Assembly: GCF_009389715.1 (NCBI RefSeq)
Contig: NC_052399.1
Location: forward strand, 24,251,146 to 24,315,145
Direction: 5' to 3'
Length of the DNA stretch: 64,000 bases
DNA from: Phoenix dactylifera
Taxonomy: Eukaryota > Streptophyta > Magnoliopsida > Arecales > Arecaceae
Positions 45,796 to 58,752 of this stretch are shown one piece after another. Position 1 is the stretch's first letter, and each line of letters begins with the position of its first letter. The notes beneath the pieces were generated by a model. It was given only the letters and a program-made list of their open reading frames with translations, did no database searches and had not been told where the DNA came from. The translations under genes and the position numbers were made by a program.

Positions 45796-47537
45796 ATTAT
45801 TATTATTAACTAACGTATTGATTAGGTGTGTGGCCTTTGAATTTATATTAGTTAATTGGCCCACGCCCATCATTGCTTCCATAAAAACTTTATCCGCGAC
45901 TCTTTGGGCCTATTGGATATTTGGATTTGGCTACCGTCCCCGTTGCCATCCCTTTTTTGTCATTTTCTACAGCATCAAGAGATATTTGGATTCTTCAGCC
46001 AAATGATGTTACATTAAAAAAAATTTATACACTGAGGCATATGTAAAAGAGTAAAATTTCACATCATCTAGTTTAGTTCTCTGCCTTTTTTCACCAATCA
46101 AGAATTAAGCCATTGTTTTCCTTTCCCTTTTTTCTGGATTTATGTACAGCCTGAAGAAACCTCCTTCGTGATTTACTCGATTGAGAAGTGTGTATGAGAA
46201 TTGCTTCCAATCTACCGTGCACAAAATGGAGAGAAATCTTCCTCTCGAGAAAAAGAGAGAGAGAGAGAGAGAGAAATCAGATTGCGAGTATAAGAGCTAG
46301 AACTTGGCCCATAACTTGGATTAAAGCGTAATACCAAAGAAAATTAAATTTATTGGACTTAAACGATCACAACTACTTCTACTTTGACTCGATGCTTTTT
46401 TATCTTCTGGAGGCTGTTTCTAATCAGTGGAAAGCTCGAGTGGCTAACATGAACGCAACAGTGAGATTTTTTTAAGCCTGCAGAATTTGGAAGCTGCAGT
46501 TCCATGAGAATCATTGATCAAGCTTTTTATACGACTTCCATGTTAGCGTACCCCACCTGAAGACGAGAGAATAGCATGGCGAATGAAAGAAGCTAGGAGA
46601 TCATATCCAAATTTTCAAATCCTAGAGACTCATGTCATTGCTTAGGCCACCAAAAGTAATGGAAAGTGAGACAGCCCTGCTCCATTGATTGGAGACGCTC
46701 AGCAGTCATACTGATTGTGGCCTGCTCTTATTGTTGATTGGTACGATGTGGACATGATCCAAAGCATGCACCTTTTTTCTACTCCCACCATCTCTCAACG
46801 TTGCACTTGCTTAAATAAAATATTACCTGTAGATCTTCGGATCGGGATCTCAATGTCATCAGATACTTTGACAAAGATGTTTTAGAAATGAGACTTGACG
46901 GAAATATTACTTTGCAGGGGCTAAGATGATAGCCAAGATGACAGCCATCGCCCAATTGATCAGTGACAACCTCAAGTGTCCCTTGTGGATTAGCCTGCAG
47001 GTCAATTGCTTGACATGATATGTTTGCTCTTTCTTTTTAATGCTATTGTTCCTTCACCGTTTGTTAGAATGGTTGAGATTGATGCGAAGCACTACAAAAG
47101 GAGATTAATATATGTACTGGAACACCACCACCACCCTTTGCTTGAAACAGCCTTTGCCTACGATTAGTTCGGTTCTGCCCAATCTTTTAAGAAACATGAT
47201 TCTTGATGGCATGACGACCTCAAAAATCCCCGCATAGCTTTCTCTCATCTGAAAGAATAAAGAGGCGCTGTTAATTGTTTCTTTATTTCTCTTTCAACAG
47301 CTAGGTAATCATGGAATCAGAACAATCCAAGCTATTTCCCGGTCCCTTTATTCTCTTCTAATAGAAATGATCAACAATATTTTAATACAAATTCGGTTCA
47401 CCCTCTTTGGCAATAAATGCGTCCACATAAATATTAAGATATAACTATATAACGGTGATATTGTGGACCATATTGATATGATTTCTAAATGAGACATTTA
47501 GAATTCGGCAATTTGTGTCTCCGTCATGTCATGCATC

Positions 47538-47541
<4 letters not shown>

Positions 47542-47579
<38 letters not shown>
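47542..47579. repeat. (TA)19 microsatellite
   Basis: This is an uninterrupted TA dinucleotide tract in gene-free DNA. Confidence 0.95.
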
Positions 47580-47582
<3 letters not shown>

Positions 47583-49740
47583 CTAGGGTGTATGGACAAA
47601 AATCCTGGTCTCAAATAATTAGGTGAGGGAGGACTTGAAACCAGCTAATTCATACCAATCTCAATAACTTTAGTAGGCACCCTCGATGTTGTCCTTCCGA
47701 TAACTATTTCTTCAGGAGTATTCAGATCTAAGACATAAGCTGAGCTTTTGCCAAAGATGCAAAGTTAGTGACATTTGATCAAATCATGGTGTGTTTGTGG
47801 TGGTGTTAAAATGAAGACCCTATAGACTTTTGCCCGTGCATGCTCGACCAGAAAAAATAGACAATATATGCAATAAGGGTACTTTGAGTCAAAGTCTGCA
47901 TAAAAACATTTGTATGGAGCAAGGTTGAATGAGTCTGGTATAAGCAAGTATTGGTTTATTTTTTATAAAGAAAAAAGTTATTCTAGAATTAGATCGACAT
48001 GAGGTATAATGAGATCTTTTTGAGCTTTCAGTTGATATTATAGCAAGCAAGATATCGAAATCTCAGCCAAAATGATAAAACAATAATCGCTACTCTATGA
48101 AAGAAATTAACTTGAATAATTTAGAATTTATAATTCATAATAATATAAAATTTTAAAAATGAATAAAAGTTAGATTCATTATATTATTATCATATTGATT
48201 AAAATATATCGAAAACTTGGATGCTTATGCAAGGCCACCTCTAGCACAGAGAGAACAAACATTTCAGACATGGCTTATGCATACACATACATATAGAGTT
48301 AAGTAAGATTAAAATCAGCCTCTTTCCATAATTAGTATATGGTGGGAGACAATTCATATTGCTCAAGTACAATCAAGTGGATCTAGCCCACTATCTCAAT
48401 CAATTTAATACTGCAGGTGCAAACAATCGTCTAATTGTAGGTTCTAATTAACATGATGATCGGAATAGTCTCCCTCTAAACAAATGCTATGATATTACCC
48501 AAGTATTATCATTCATAGTGGCACTTTATCATGGAGAATCATATACATATCTCAATGGGATAGAATAAATCTTTTTTTTTTTGGAAGATGAGAATAAGTC
48601 AATTAATATTGACATTGACATTAGATATGCTTCATGATATGTGGACACATGTGACATCACAAAATACAAGAATCGATGCAGGATCTACAAAATGAAAGCT
48701 TTAGTTTAAAAAACAATTGCTCTGATTAGGGCTAGTTCTGCCTTGAACATAAAATATTCTATTTGCTGGATTCAAATATTTTATTGGACTGATCGATGAT
48801 GGGGCTAGTGTCTTGAATAAGAGAGATGTCTTTCATTGGGGGTGGGGGAAACAACAAAAGAGATGTGGAGAGATTTCATCCCCAATTATTTACTGTACTG
48901 GCTTTGGTATAAGTAAAGATCCGGCTAATTGAACATAAGACGTGGGAGGAAGTTCTATATCTGCAAAAATGATATCATTCTTCTTGAAATAAAAAACAAA
49001 GATTATTCTTACAAATAACCTAATACTAGCTTCCACGATGACTATTCACTTTTTTATTTCTTAGCAAAACCTAGATTCTTCTGCAAGTTTCAAAAATTAG
49101 TACCATTCCTTAATCTTTGATCATAATATCATGATCTTTTTTTTTTTGAAAATTCTCCAAGAATTAGTTTCTGCATCCTATTCTCTGTATACACTAACAG
49201 CATTTGAAAATAATTTGTGCATTTTTTGGATGGTGCATCCCCATAATCTAGACTTGGATACTTATAGCGCAGATGGATCCCTCAATCTTTTTCTGAAAAA
49301 GAAAAGAGGACTATCTATTCAATGTTAAGTTTCTTATTCCAACTAACTAATAATGGAATGGAGCTCCAGCTACTTTTTATTTGTTGACATCCTATATATA
49401 AGATCTAAAAAGATAGATCTAAACAAATTGCAATTGCTTGATCAATCAAGTAACGGCCTACTTTTGAAGAATTTGACAAACTAAGTAGATAACAATTGAT
49501 TACGACCGATACCAATAGATACATTACGTTCCACCTCTTTAAGGCCATGACATCAGTGGTTCTACAAACCTTTTGTTATAATTTATAAATATGTAGAGAA
49601 TGGTTCTGAAAAAATAGAAATTATTTGTAAGTATATATATGTGCCATGTCCTTTTAACTTTTAGAAAAGCATATTTTTCTGATGTATATTTAAAATAATA
49701 TTTACATATATTATTGCAAAGTTAAACCCACAGGAACTAA

Positions 49741-50040
49741 TTTGTTAAAACGTTGCCACCGGAGATACCAACACGTGTCAGGGGTGGATGTTCCTTTCAG
49801 ATTGCTTTTACGGCCGGAAATCCAGAAAAGGTTACCAAAAGCGGAATGGCGGGATCGGATGGACACGCGTCGGGAGGCTGGGATGCCGACAGTCGCTTTC
49901 GGAGCACGGTGTTTGGTATCAACGTCGCCTCACTGGGATGGCGACCCTTGACGTCCGCTCAAGTCGTGGGGGAAGGACAGCCGAGAGATCCCATCACCGC
50001 CACCAAAGCAGTGAGCACTGAAAGTATGAATAGATTTGGA
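49741..50040. promoter_or_regulatory. GC-richer island with G-box
   Basis: This is an isolated GC-richer block in AT-rich surroundings. It carries ACACGTGTC (palindromic G-box core CACGTG at 49772-49777) and ACACGCGTC (about 49862). Such blocks often mark promoters, but no gene could be attached on either side, and the 117-codon frame over it has no known domain. Confidence 0.25.
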
Positions 50041-50787
50041 CGGTGGTTAACTGGTTATTGTAGAAGAAATTATCAGGTGGATGAGACCTACCATGCATGG
50101 ATTTAGAAAAAAATCATGAGCTTCAGGAAGCTTTTTTTTCTTTTTTTTCGTTTTGAATAGAATGATGTGATTTGCATGAAGAAATCATAGATTGGGAATG
50201 GAATGCTGAGAGTTGCATGAATAGACGCAATACAGAGAGAGGAAGGAAAATATGGAATGTTGAGATTTTTTTTTTTTGAGCAGCGGCAGTTTCGCTTGTA
50301 CACACTTCTTTCTCATTCAGTTAACAATTTTCACTTTGTTGGAAGAGAGAAAACAAAAAAAAAATGAAAAATGTTGAAAGAAGATAAGGAATTTGAGGTC
50401 TATCTTTCTGCCTGGCTCCCATTTTTTATACTGATTTCCAACCCTTGATTTCGGAGGTTGTTTTATGATTAACTTCTAGCTATTGCATACGAGTATGCAA
50501 AATAAATATGGCTTTGTATGGAAGTGAGTCTAACTGTGCGTAAAAAATGCTTATTACCTATGTAGACATAAAACTTTGAGAAATTTAGCAGTTGGAACTA
50601 AGCATGCATGAAACAGCAACCAAACTTGAAGACTTGGGTTATCGGAAGGATTCTTAAAGCCATCAGCCTTCTTATAACGCGTCTTTCGCCCTTTTCTAGC
50701 CAAGTTTTACCAAGAGTGGGAGAGGTCCCTACGTCATTTAGTCAAATCATGTGGGCAAACTCTTGGATATCCATGTAAAGTTGCTTT

Positions 50788-50790
<3 letters not shown>

Positions 50791-50862
<72 letters not shown>
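50791..50862. repeat. Compound microsatellite (TG)14(AG)22
   Basis: A 28-nt TG tract joins directly to a 44-nt AG tract. The open frames on both strands here are repeat artefacts. Confidence 0.95.
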
Positions 50863-50866
<4 letters not shown>

Positions 50867-51099
50867 CTGCCGGGGAACATGTGGGCTCTGCCAAGTTGAC
50901 GGCTTATGAGACGGTGATGCAAGATCTTTGGGGAAAAATGAAGATTTGGGTGGAAATTATGTGCATGCATGCACTTTCTTGTGGGTGGAGAAGTGGTCAA
51001 CTTAAGCTTGTGGGAAGGGAATCCCTTGTTTTGTACTTTCTCACCAAGAGACGGCCGGCATATACATATATATATATATCCCAGTAAAAGTTCTTGGTG

Positions 51100-54000
51100 C
51101 AGGCGTGAGGACGTTTGAGGGGGAGACAAGCAACATCAGGAGGACACCAGTGAAGCCGGACGAGGCGACATTTGTCTGTGTTTAGTGAGCATCACGTAGT
51201 AGAAAGAGTAGCAATAATGGTGGACTTCATAATATTCTACCGGCATTTAAGTTTTTTTGGGGCAACCACATGCCGACGCAAAGTAAAGTTTTTCGATGCT
51301 GCGATAAATGCGATCCTCCTCCGAGGAGGAAAAATGTTAATTCTTAAAATAACTTTCTTGAAAAATTGTACGTTACCTTCATGAGATTAGGACTTGGGAT
51401 TGATATTCGATCATCTACTTGAAAAGAGAGGAATCACAATTGCGTTGTAGTCATAGCTGCCTTTTTCACGTTGAATATGCTCTCTTCTTGGGTAAATATG
51501 TTGAAAAAATTGCTTAAATAACTTAAAAGTATCACTGAAGGTCGTTCAACTGGTATGGTATTATTGTCATTGCCTTGGATTGGCATCATGTGGTGTACCA
51601 AACTGCTGAAGTACGATGGCTACTGCCTACCATTTCTTACAAAACATCCCCATATTAGCCATTAGTATAAACTTTTGCTTAATAAAATGGTGGAGAAGGC
51701 CACTACTTGCCACGATTATAATTGATGACAGTTCATTTCTTTTCATTTGATGCTGGCCAAAGAAGTTTATTTCATTTGAAGGTTCTTGAACTACCATGGG
51801 TCAGGCCTTCATGGTATATATTTTGAACTCCATTCGAGTTCTTCTTCTTTGATTATCCCTTGACTTGATAAGAATATGTATGGCATGGTTCGTCCCACAG
51901 AAAATGCTATTTCCGACAAGTTTTAGGGAATTATCTTAAAATTCATAAATTTTACCATCAATTTTTACATTTCAAGTATATCCTTGTTTGATGCTCATTA
52001 GATCATTATGGAGATTAGTGACTACCACCATGCACTGAATGATTATGAAGAAACACAGTCATTACATCTCTACAATCATAGATAAATTATTCTGAAGGTT
52101 AATACACTTGATTAGAGTCCCTGAACTTCCGTCTGCCGCGAATTCATGTTAGAAAACTTGGAATTGTGTCCATTTTAAAATTTTGAGGAAAGGTAGGTTA
52201 GTTTTAGGGCACCTAATTGGAAAGTTGATGCAAATACACATCAAGGTGTAGCGCTTAGCTTCGGTAAATTGTAATTTTTTGAATGGTCCATGTTTTTAAG
52301 ATGGTTGAGGTTAGGATCAAATAATTGATTGGATAAGAAATTGGTATATCTATGGTAAAATCTAAAAGAAATCGAATGAAAACCTAATTTATTTCTATTT
52401 GGATCGACCATGTCCATATACGTATATACGTTGGGATCCATTGATTTTTGAGTCAAATCTAGTTAGAAGTTATCTAATATGGGACATTATATATGGATAG
52501 GCAACTATCTATTCGTATTAAACTATCCAATTCTTATTAAAATATTCCGATTCTATTAAGTCATCCTATTTTATTTATATAACAATCATGAGCTTTTAAG
52601 AAAGCAAATGATCACATTAATATGCTATTACTTTGATCTATCATTTAGTATTTTTTTAATTCTATGATCATAAATTTTAATTCTCCAACTTACATCCGTA
52701 TTTATAATCATATTTCAAATATCCAAATTACATTCATATTTATTTAAAACAAATACGGATATAAATTTTTGCTCTCAGCTAATATTTATATATTCGTCAA
52801 ACAAACACATATGGATATAAATAAACCGGTGTACGATTCATATTCGATCCGATTACAATCCTACATCAACCTAATTATGTTCGACACCAATCAGTGGCTG
52901 ATCAATAGCAACACTCATATGAAAATACTGAATCATGATGATGGACAAGCTTCATCAATGGCTTGACTGATGTGAATTGCCAAACTCACCTCAACAGCTA
53001 TCTTGGGGAAGCTTATCCGGAATCAGGTAGTGACAAACAAAAGCAGCAATGCAAGAGGAGTCACACATTCTAGGGTTCGTAAAATGTACAGTGGGGGTCG
53101 GTGGGTGGCGACGCGTAAGCATAGCCCCTCTGCCAAAAGTCACTTCCGGGACGACCTCAGCCGTGTGAACTTTTTCTGAGCAAGGCCCTTTGGGGAAAGG
53201 AAAAGAGGAGGCGTCCGGGCGAGTTGTCCCATCGGACGAGAGGACCACGGAGAAGCACTGTGGATGTTGCTGGGAAATGCGCCCGGATTGCATTAATTGC
53301 ACGAATCCACTTTATTGACGTCTCACGCTTGTAGGGTTCGTACCCCACCCTCGTCACGACGACTTCTAGCCGGCCTCGAGCCAGTGGCGAGTGAGCTGTA
53401 CCCTTGCACCGACCCTCCATAATTTGCGCGCCTCTGCGTGATCTCCAATGTTTTGGTTCTGGAAAATTTTGTACTCTGTGGCCATATTGCAACTGGCACG
53501 ACTTCTTGCAGTTTTACGGTACGATTGGGTCAGCATTATTGCAGCCGGACGCTTCCGCAAGTGGCCTCGTTTAGTGCAACTTGTGGTGCGTATCGGAGAC
53601 TATCAGTGTCTGCATCCAGTTACGTGTACTTAAGGGAGGTTAAGTTGTCTCGTGCCGGACTAGTTTCTCAAGTATTGGAAAATTTTATTAGTTTCTCAAG
53701 TAGCTAGATTTGGCTTGTAGTAGCTTATCCTGGAACTGGGGCACTACGAGTACGATAGAATTTAGCATCAGCAATGCAATTGGATGCTTTTCAAGTGGTG
53801 CTGATGGGTGTGATCTGCGGGCGCACACGCGCTTGCTCTTGGCCTCATGGATGAGATGAGGTCGAGCTTTGTATTAGCTAAACAAGAAGGCTCAATTATT
53901 AGAGAAATTTTTGATAGAACTAGTTAAATTTAGCCTTCTTTTTTTAAAAGCTGCATAAATTTTAGGGTCATCACCCACCTATCGTTGAACATTTTCTTAG

Positions 54001-54155
54001 GTGTGTGTGATTTTAGAGATCGAAAAAGTAATGCATTGTTGGAATCAAGTATTCTTCTCCGAGTTGATATGTCGGAAATGCATGTCTACATTGGCAACAT
54101 GATGAGGTGAGAATAGATATAACGATTATTCCAAAAGCTGAGATTGAATGCATGT
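51100..54155. other. Gene-free stretch before the assembly gap
   Basis: 52490-52870 is rich in degenerate ATATCCRAAT and TATTTATTT words typical of retroelement debris. 53040-53640 is a GC-richer island with several overlapping open frames but no recognisable protein. No RNA gene was seen. Confidence 0.4.
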
Positions 54156-54255
54156 NNNNNNNNNNNNNNNNNNNNNNNNNNNNNNNNNNNNNNNNNNNNN
54201 NNNNNNNNNNNNNNNNNNNNNNNNNNNNNNNNNNNNNNNNNNNNNNNNNNNNNNN
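54156..54255. other. Assembly gap, exactly 100 N
   Basis: One hundred consecutive N is the usual placeholder for a scaffold join of unknown size. Sequences on the two sides may not be adjacent, and any gene spanning this point cannot be judged. Confidence 0.98.
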
Positions 54256-55691
54256 TAATATAATCAGGCTTTGGAAAGATGCCTTAATGGAGGGTGCACA
54301 GAGAATACTGTGTAGTATAAAATTTCTGGGTCAATATAATCATTTACATCAACCAGCACGCAAAGACAAAAAACCTAGTACACCATATTACGAATAAAAA
54401 AATGTGTAGTGAAACAAACATTCCATCATATTTTTATAAAATTAGAGGAACAGCAAGATGATATAATAACTCAGGGATTTTCAGCTAGTTCAGAGCTGAT
54501 GGGCAGCTCTATACTGGACTGAGAAAGAAAAATTAAAACTATGAATAAAAATATTCATGACGTAGTTGTCATGATAGATTGGAGAAACTTTATGTTATTC
54601 TTAAAGAGTAAATTATATGGCCAAGACAACAACTACTGCTGGTGGATTAAGAAAAGAAAAGATATAAAAAGGCCTGAGGAAGGTTGAATATATGCCAAAT
54701 GCTTTAGCATTCTCCAATAAAAAGGACAAAAAAATGAGCTACCACTATCTTATAAGAGAGCCCTTTTTTGTTTATGAACTAATAAGCATAATATTGTATG
54801 TAGGCGTAGGAATGCATTAATGCTACAAAAATGGAACTTTGCCAATGGTATAAAATATATGGTACAAATAAGTCACTAAAACACACACAAAAAAAAAATA
54901 GAATAACAAATGTCCCAGGGAAGGATGAGTGGGAAAAAGATGGGCCAAAATGTAAGGGCAGAGACGTTAAAAGATTTTTTTTTTTTAAAAAAAGAAAGCA
55001 GCAACGAATAAGGCCCTACATTCAGTCTGTCATGTCTATGCTTGAAATACTCCAATAACATATGAAGAGAATCAAGCTACTTATGAGCCAATCAGCTAAT
55101 AGGTCAGGCAACAGAGGAAGGATAATAACATGACAGCAGACAAATAAATATATGCAAAAAGAAATCAATTGATGAAGCAGGTTGGATGGTGCTTTCTCTC
55201 GGAGGCAGGAAACTGTCATAAGTAGAACAAGATAACAGTATACAAACTTGATAACCAAAAAGCAAAGTCACAGTGAATAAGACAGTTAAGGGTAATAACT
55301 TCCCGAAGGTGGGACCTGTTGCCCACCTCAATTTAAATTCTGGCACAGCATCTCAGGAGTGAACTCTCCTGAAAGTGGCAAAGTAGACCTGGATTCTTAA
55401 GGCTCATTATACGGTTACAATAAGAATTCTATTTTATGTAGTACAAAGAACAAGGTCTCAGAGAGAGGTCCACAAACTAAGGAAGAAAGAAACAAAAGTA
55501 CATACAGAAAGTAAGGACTTAGAGATTGCAGACTAAGAAGCAAGAGAAAACAAAACACAGTAGAAACTACAGGCAGCATACTACCAACATGCAGATGAAA
55601 AATCAAGCCATTGTGGTAATACGATAAATTGTTAGATATGGGTGAGATTCTAGTAGCAGGGAACCCCCTATGGGACACAGACAGAGGCACA

Positions 55692-55732
<41 letters not shown>

Positions 55733-57247
55733 TAGCATGCATAACAATTTCATGGTGGATAACGCAGTTCTTAGGAGCAGGTGAAACTAGTCCAACATAC
55801 CAGCAAACTGCTATAAGCACGTTTAGCCGCCAGTAGTTAGATAAGTTGGGCCACTTGGATCAGCCAAACTGACTAGCAGAACATACATTGACTGATCTTC
55901 ACAACCAGATAATAAAATTTATAATACAAATAATTATTCTTATTCCCTCATAATGCCATTGACTTAGAATCTTTCCACTAGAAACACACAACAAATAGAG
56001 TTTTCAATTTGTTGGAGAGAGAATCAGCTGCAATCCTGATGCTGTAGGACTGACATTTCTTTATTTCCAAAACTCCAAAATAATCCAAAAGGCTACACAG
56101 CCTATGAATCAGATCTTCCTCAGAGTAACTCAAATGAACCAGCCCCAATCAAGAGTGATCAAGCCTCTAGATTGTCCATTTAAACTAGAAACAACTAGAA
56201 AGGCGTTTGTAGACAGCTAGTAAAGTGGTGAGGTAAAAGAAATTATGCATAGGAAAAGGTTAATCACAATGATGGAGGAAAGTTAACTACAATTAGGGTC
56301 CTCCTATGGGCTAATTGCTGATAAGAAGATCTTACTCTTAGGGTTTGAAACATCAGCTTTACTTCTTAATATCAAGTATTCCCTTTGGACAAGAAAGTGA
56401 TAGATGGTATAGCGAATGTCAAGAAAACCTTGTCCATAAAAGAGAAAAGGATGAGCAGCTAAGCTCACCAATATAGTTTAGGATGAGATTAGCTCTCGGT
56501 TCTCCTCCTTTAGGACTTCGAGTGGAGACATAGAGCCTAAGATCTCATAGTTTATATATCACTTGTTAGAGATCACCAGCAACTCATCACATTAAAAATT
56601 GTCTCATAGCATGGACAAAATGCTCAAGTTGATCCAGAAAGATCATTGGACTGATTGTGACCTCCAGAAGTTACGTTTTGCAGTTGAGTCCCACATGTGG
56701 TGGATTTTGCTCCTAAACTCTATATTATTATGGATTTCTTACTAGTCACGATTTAGAAAAATTCAAACAGCTTTTTAACTAAGAAAAGGAATCCATTTCG
56801 AATTTAGGGACTTGGACTTTGATAGTATAGAGGCATCGTAGTCAATTCATAATTCTTTTAACAAATTTAAATAGGATACAAAAACCTACTTTCACAATTT
56901 TTTTATTTTATTATTACGTTATGCTACAAATCCGAGTGGAATGGATTGAAGAAATTGCTTCCTTCTCTCTCCAATCGAATATTTGTAAGTAATAAGTATG
57001 AAAAGAGATGGTGACATGGAATAAGAGAAACTTGTATTGCTTTGGCCTCTGTACTTCGGTAAGAAGGGTGAGCAGGGATGACAATTTTTGGATAAGGAAA
57101 ACTTCAATTGCTTTACACCTTCTGTGTGTATGTGTATGTGCGGATGAAAAGGGAGGGTTAGAACCACGAAAGCATGTCATTACAGAAACGGAAAGATCAC
57201 AGACCTCCATAAATGGAAGCTGGCCTTCATGAGGGATATCACTCTAG

Positions 57248-57282
<35 letters not shown>

Positions 57283-57430
57283 GGAATCTAATTGAAGAAT
57301 ACTTAGTCCAGTTTCTTACAAGATTGATCAACTTTCTCATAAAGAAGAAACTTTTCTTTCTCCCCAAATGCACCAAACAACTATTAGGCATGAATAATAC
57401 CATCTTGTTTCAAGATATGTTCAAATTTGG
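54256..57430. other. Gene-free stretch after the gap
   Basis: AT-rich DNA with compound microsatellites at 55688-55732 (CA then AG) and 57252-57278 (GA). It could be the intron of the possible minus-strand gene starting at 58752, but no second exon was recognised in it. Confidence 0.4.
55688..55732. repeat. Compound microsatellite (CA)n(GA)n
   Basis: A 21-nt CA tract runs directly into a 24-nt AG tract, the same architecture as at 50791-50862. Confidence 0.95.
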
Positions 57431-57439
57431 GTGCCCCTC

Positions 57440-57720
57440 AAAATTTCTCAAAGATCTTTAGGGGCAGTCGGTTTACCTCGATGCCCAGCAACCTTGAAAT
57501 GGGAACAAACCACTCTCAAGAAGAGACAGTGGATGAGAATGTGGTCAATGGTTTACAACTTGCAAAGGGTGCAGCCAGAAAGGTTGGAACAATTCCTTCT
57601 TTCTTAGATATTCTTCTGTTTGGACCTTGTTACCGCAGGCCAAATTATAGAGCATCCCTCTCTCTTCTACACTCTACTGACAACTACCTTGGGCTCCTCT
57701 GCTATACTGAATAGGTTTGC
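57440..57720 (-). mobile_element. Decayed LINE fragment, reverse-transcriptase zinc-binding (zf-RVT) domain
   Basis: On the minus strand, around 57573-57510, the translation is CTLCKL*TIDHILIHCLF. This is the C-x2-C...(T/S)-I-D-H-(L/I)-x-x-x-C signature of the zf-RVT domain at the end of plant L1-type LINE ORF2. The preceding VQTEEYLRKKELFQP matches the usual helix before it but is in another frame. A stop and a frameshift show that it is dead. Confidence 0.6.
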
Positions 57721-57981
57721 AGAAGTACTCTCCAGTGAAATATCTCCTACCATCTAATCAAAATGTTGTCCCTATCGCCCACTTGAAAGTTCGATCTATA
57801 AAGGCGAGGCAGTACAGGATGCCGTTTCAGTTGTTGGGGAGAAAGATGCCTGTTGCCTTCATCTTCTTATTACCTCCAGCTCGTCATTCAAATCTTTGAT
57901 TTCACATAATTTGTTTTCGTTGTTTGGGAAAAAGATTCTGGTTCTTTTCAATTATTCATTTTCATAAGACAGCATCAACTA

Positions 57982-58495
57982 ATGCCTCACCCAAAGATTC
58001 AAACTTTTTACTTAGAACGATCACATATTCATCTCTAGTTTTACTGTTTTTGTTAGAACATGAACAACTATCATCACCAAAACACGGAAGCAGTCTTGCC
58101 TTGATTCAGCCATGGAGGCTATCAAACAGTATTAAAAGAATCAGACAATTAACAGTATTAAAAGAATCAGACAATTAGTTTCCTGCAGTCATTAAACAAA
58201 AATCCTTATGATGCGGTCTCCAACAAGAATTAAATAACAATTTCCAGATTCAACTCAAATGCCTTGCCCAAAGACTGAAACTATTACATGGAATGATCAC
58301 ATAATTACTCCAGCCATAACTGTTAATTATTAGAACATTAACAACCCGTCTCCCAACGCATGGAAGCAGTCTTGAAGAAATTCTTCCATGCAACCTATCC
58401 AACAGCATTAAAACAATCGAACAACATATTTCTGGCAGTGAATTAAACAAAAACCCCATATAGTGCAGTCTCCAAGAATAACTTTTTTTTGCTCA
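57982..58495. repeat. Diverged ~277-bp tandem duplication
   Basis: 57982-58258 and 58259-58495 share ATGCCTYRCCCAAAGA, GATCACATA, GGAAGCAGTCTTG, CAGYATTAAAA, TTAAACAAAAA and GTCTCCAA in the same order. Inside the first copy, ACAGTATTAAAAGAATCAGA plus CAATTA is itself doubled (period 26, about 58119-58170). The array lies just downstream (minus strand) of the possible exon at 58544-58752, so it may be intronic. Confidence 0.7.
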
Positions 58496-58543
58496 AATCG
58501 AATCCGAAACTTAGAGAACGCAAAGTTAAAGCGAATGGAGTAC

Positions 58544-58752
58544 CTTATCTCGGTGGAAAGAGACGGCTTGTTGGCCGCGGAGCAGCAAATGCGGCGAAAT
58601 GTCTGCCTCCTCCTCGCGGAAGGAGGACCCGAAGAAGTAAAAACCTTTTCTCTTCGGAGGAGAAGAGATTTTGATGGGAGCCAAAGGGATCTGGAAGAGG
58701 GATTGAGGCTAGGGCATGCGATAAGGAAGGAAAAGAGCGTCATAGCAACCAT
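58544..58752 (-). CDS. Possible first coding exon of a plastid-targeted protein
   Basis: A minus-strand ATG at 58752 opens 69 codons: MVAMTLFSFLIACPSLNPSS, then RSLWLPSKSLLLRR, SSGPPSARRRQTFRRICCSA and ANKPSLSTEI. The exon then reaches a donor ATAAG|GTACTC (intron begins 58543). The composition (Ser/Arg-rich, few acidic residues, an ICCSA-like processing region) is that of a chloroplast transit peptide. The exon is GC-richer than its surroundings. No second exon was found between here and the gap at 54255, so the product is unknown. The end NKPSLSTEIS is reminiscent of LPA1-like thylakoid proteins, but this is a weak impression. The competing plus-strand frame (58463-58855) has no known domain. 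Confidence 0.35.

Larger units (their letters stand above)
43876..49740. other. Gene-free region with MITE-like repeat and GC-richer island
   Basis: 44940-45310 is a GC-richer island with a TATACTATAAAG word near 45297 but no gene behind it. 45395-45795 is MITE-like copy B. 46255-46274 is a GA tract and 47542-47579 an AT tract. No coding frame with family signatures was found, including the 126-codon frame at 44131-44511. Confidence 0.4.

Noticed and set aside
49753..50106. 117-codon plus-strand frame over the GC-richer island
   Set aside because: Three overlapping frames are open, as expected from GC-rich composition, and none resembles a known protein.
53157..53492. 111-codon minus-strand frame
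   Set aside because: Several frames are open on both strands in this GC-richer block, with no domain and no conserved motif.
57427..57714. 95-codon plus-strand frame
   Set aside because: It is opposite the LINE zf-RVT remnant, which explains the sequence better on the minus strand.
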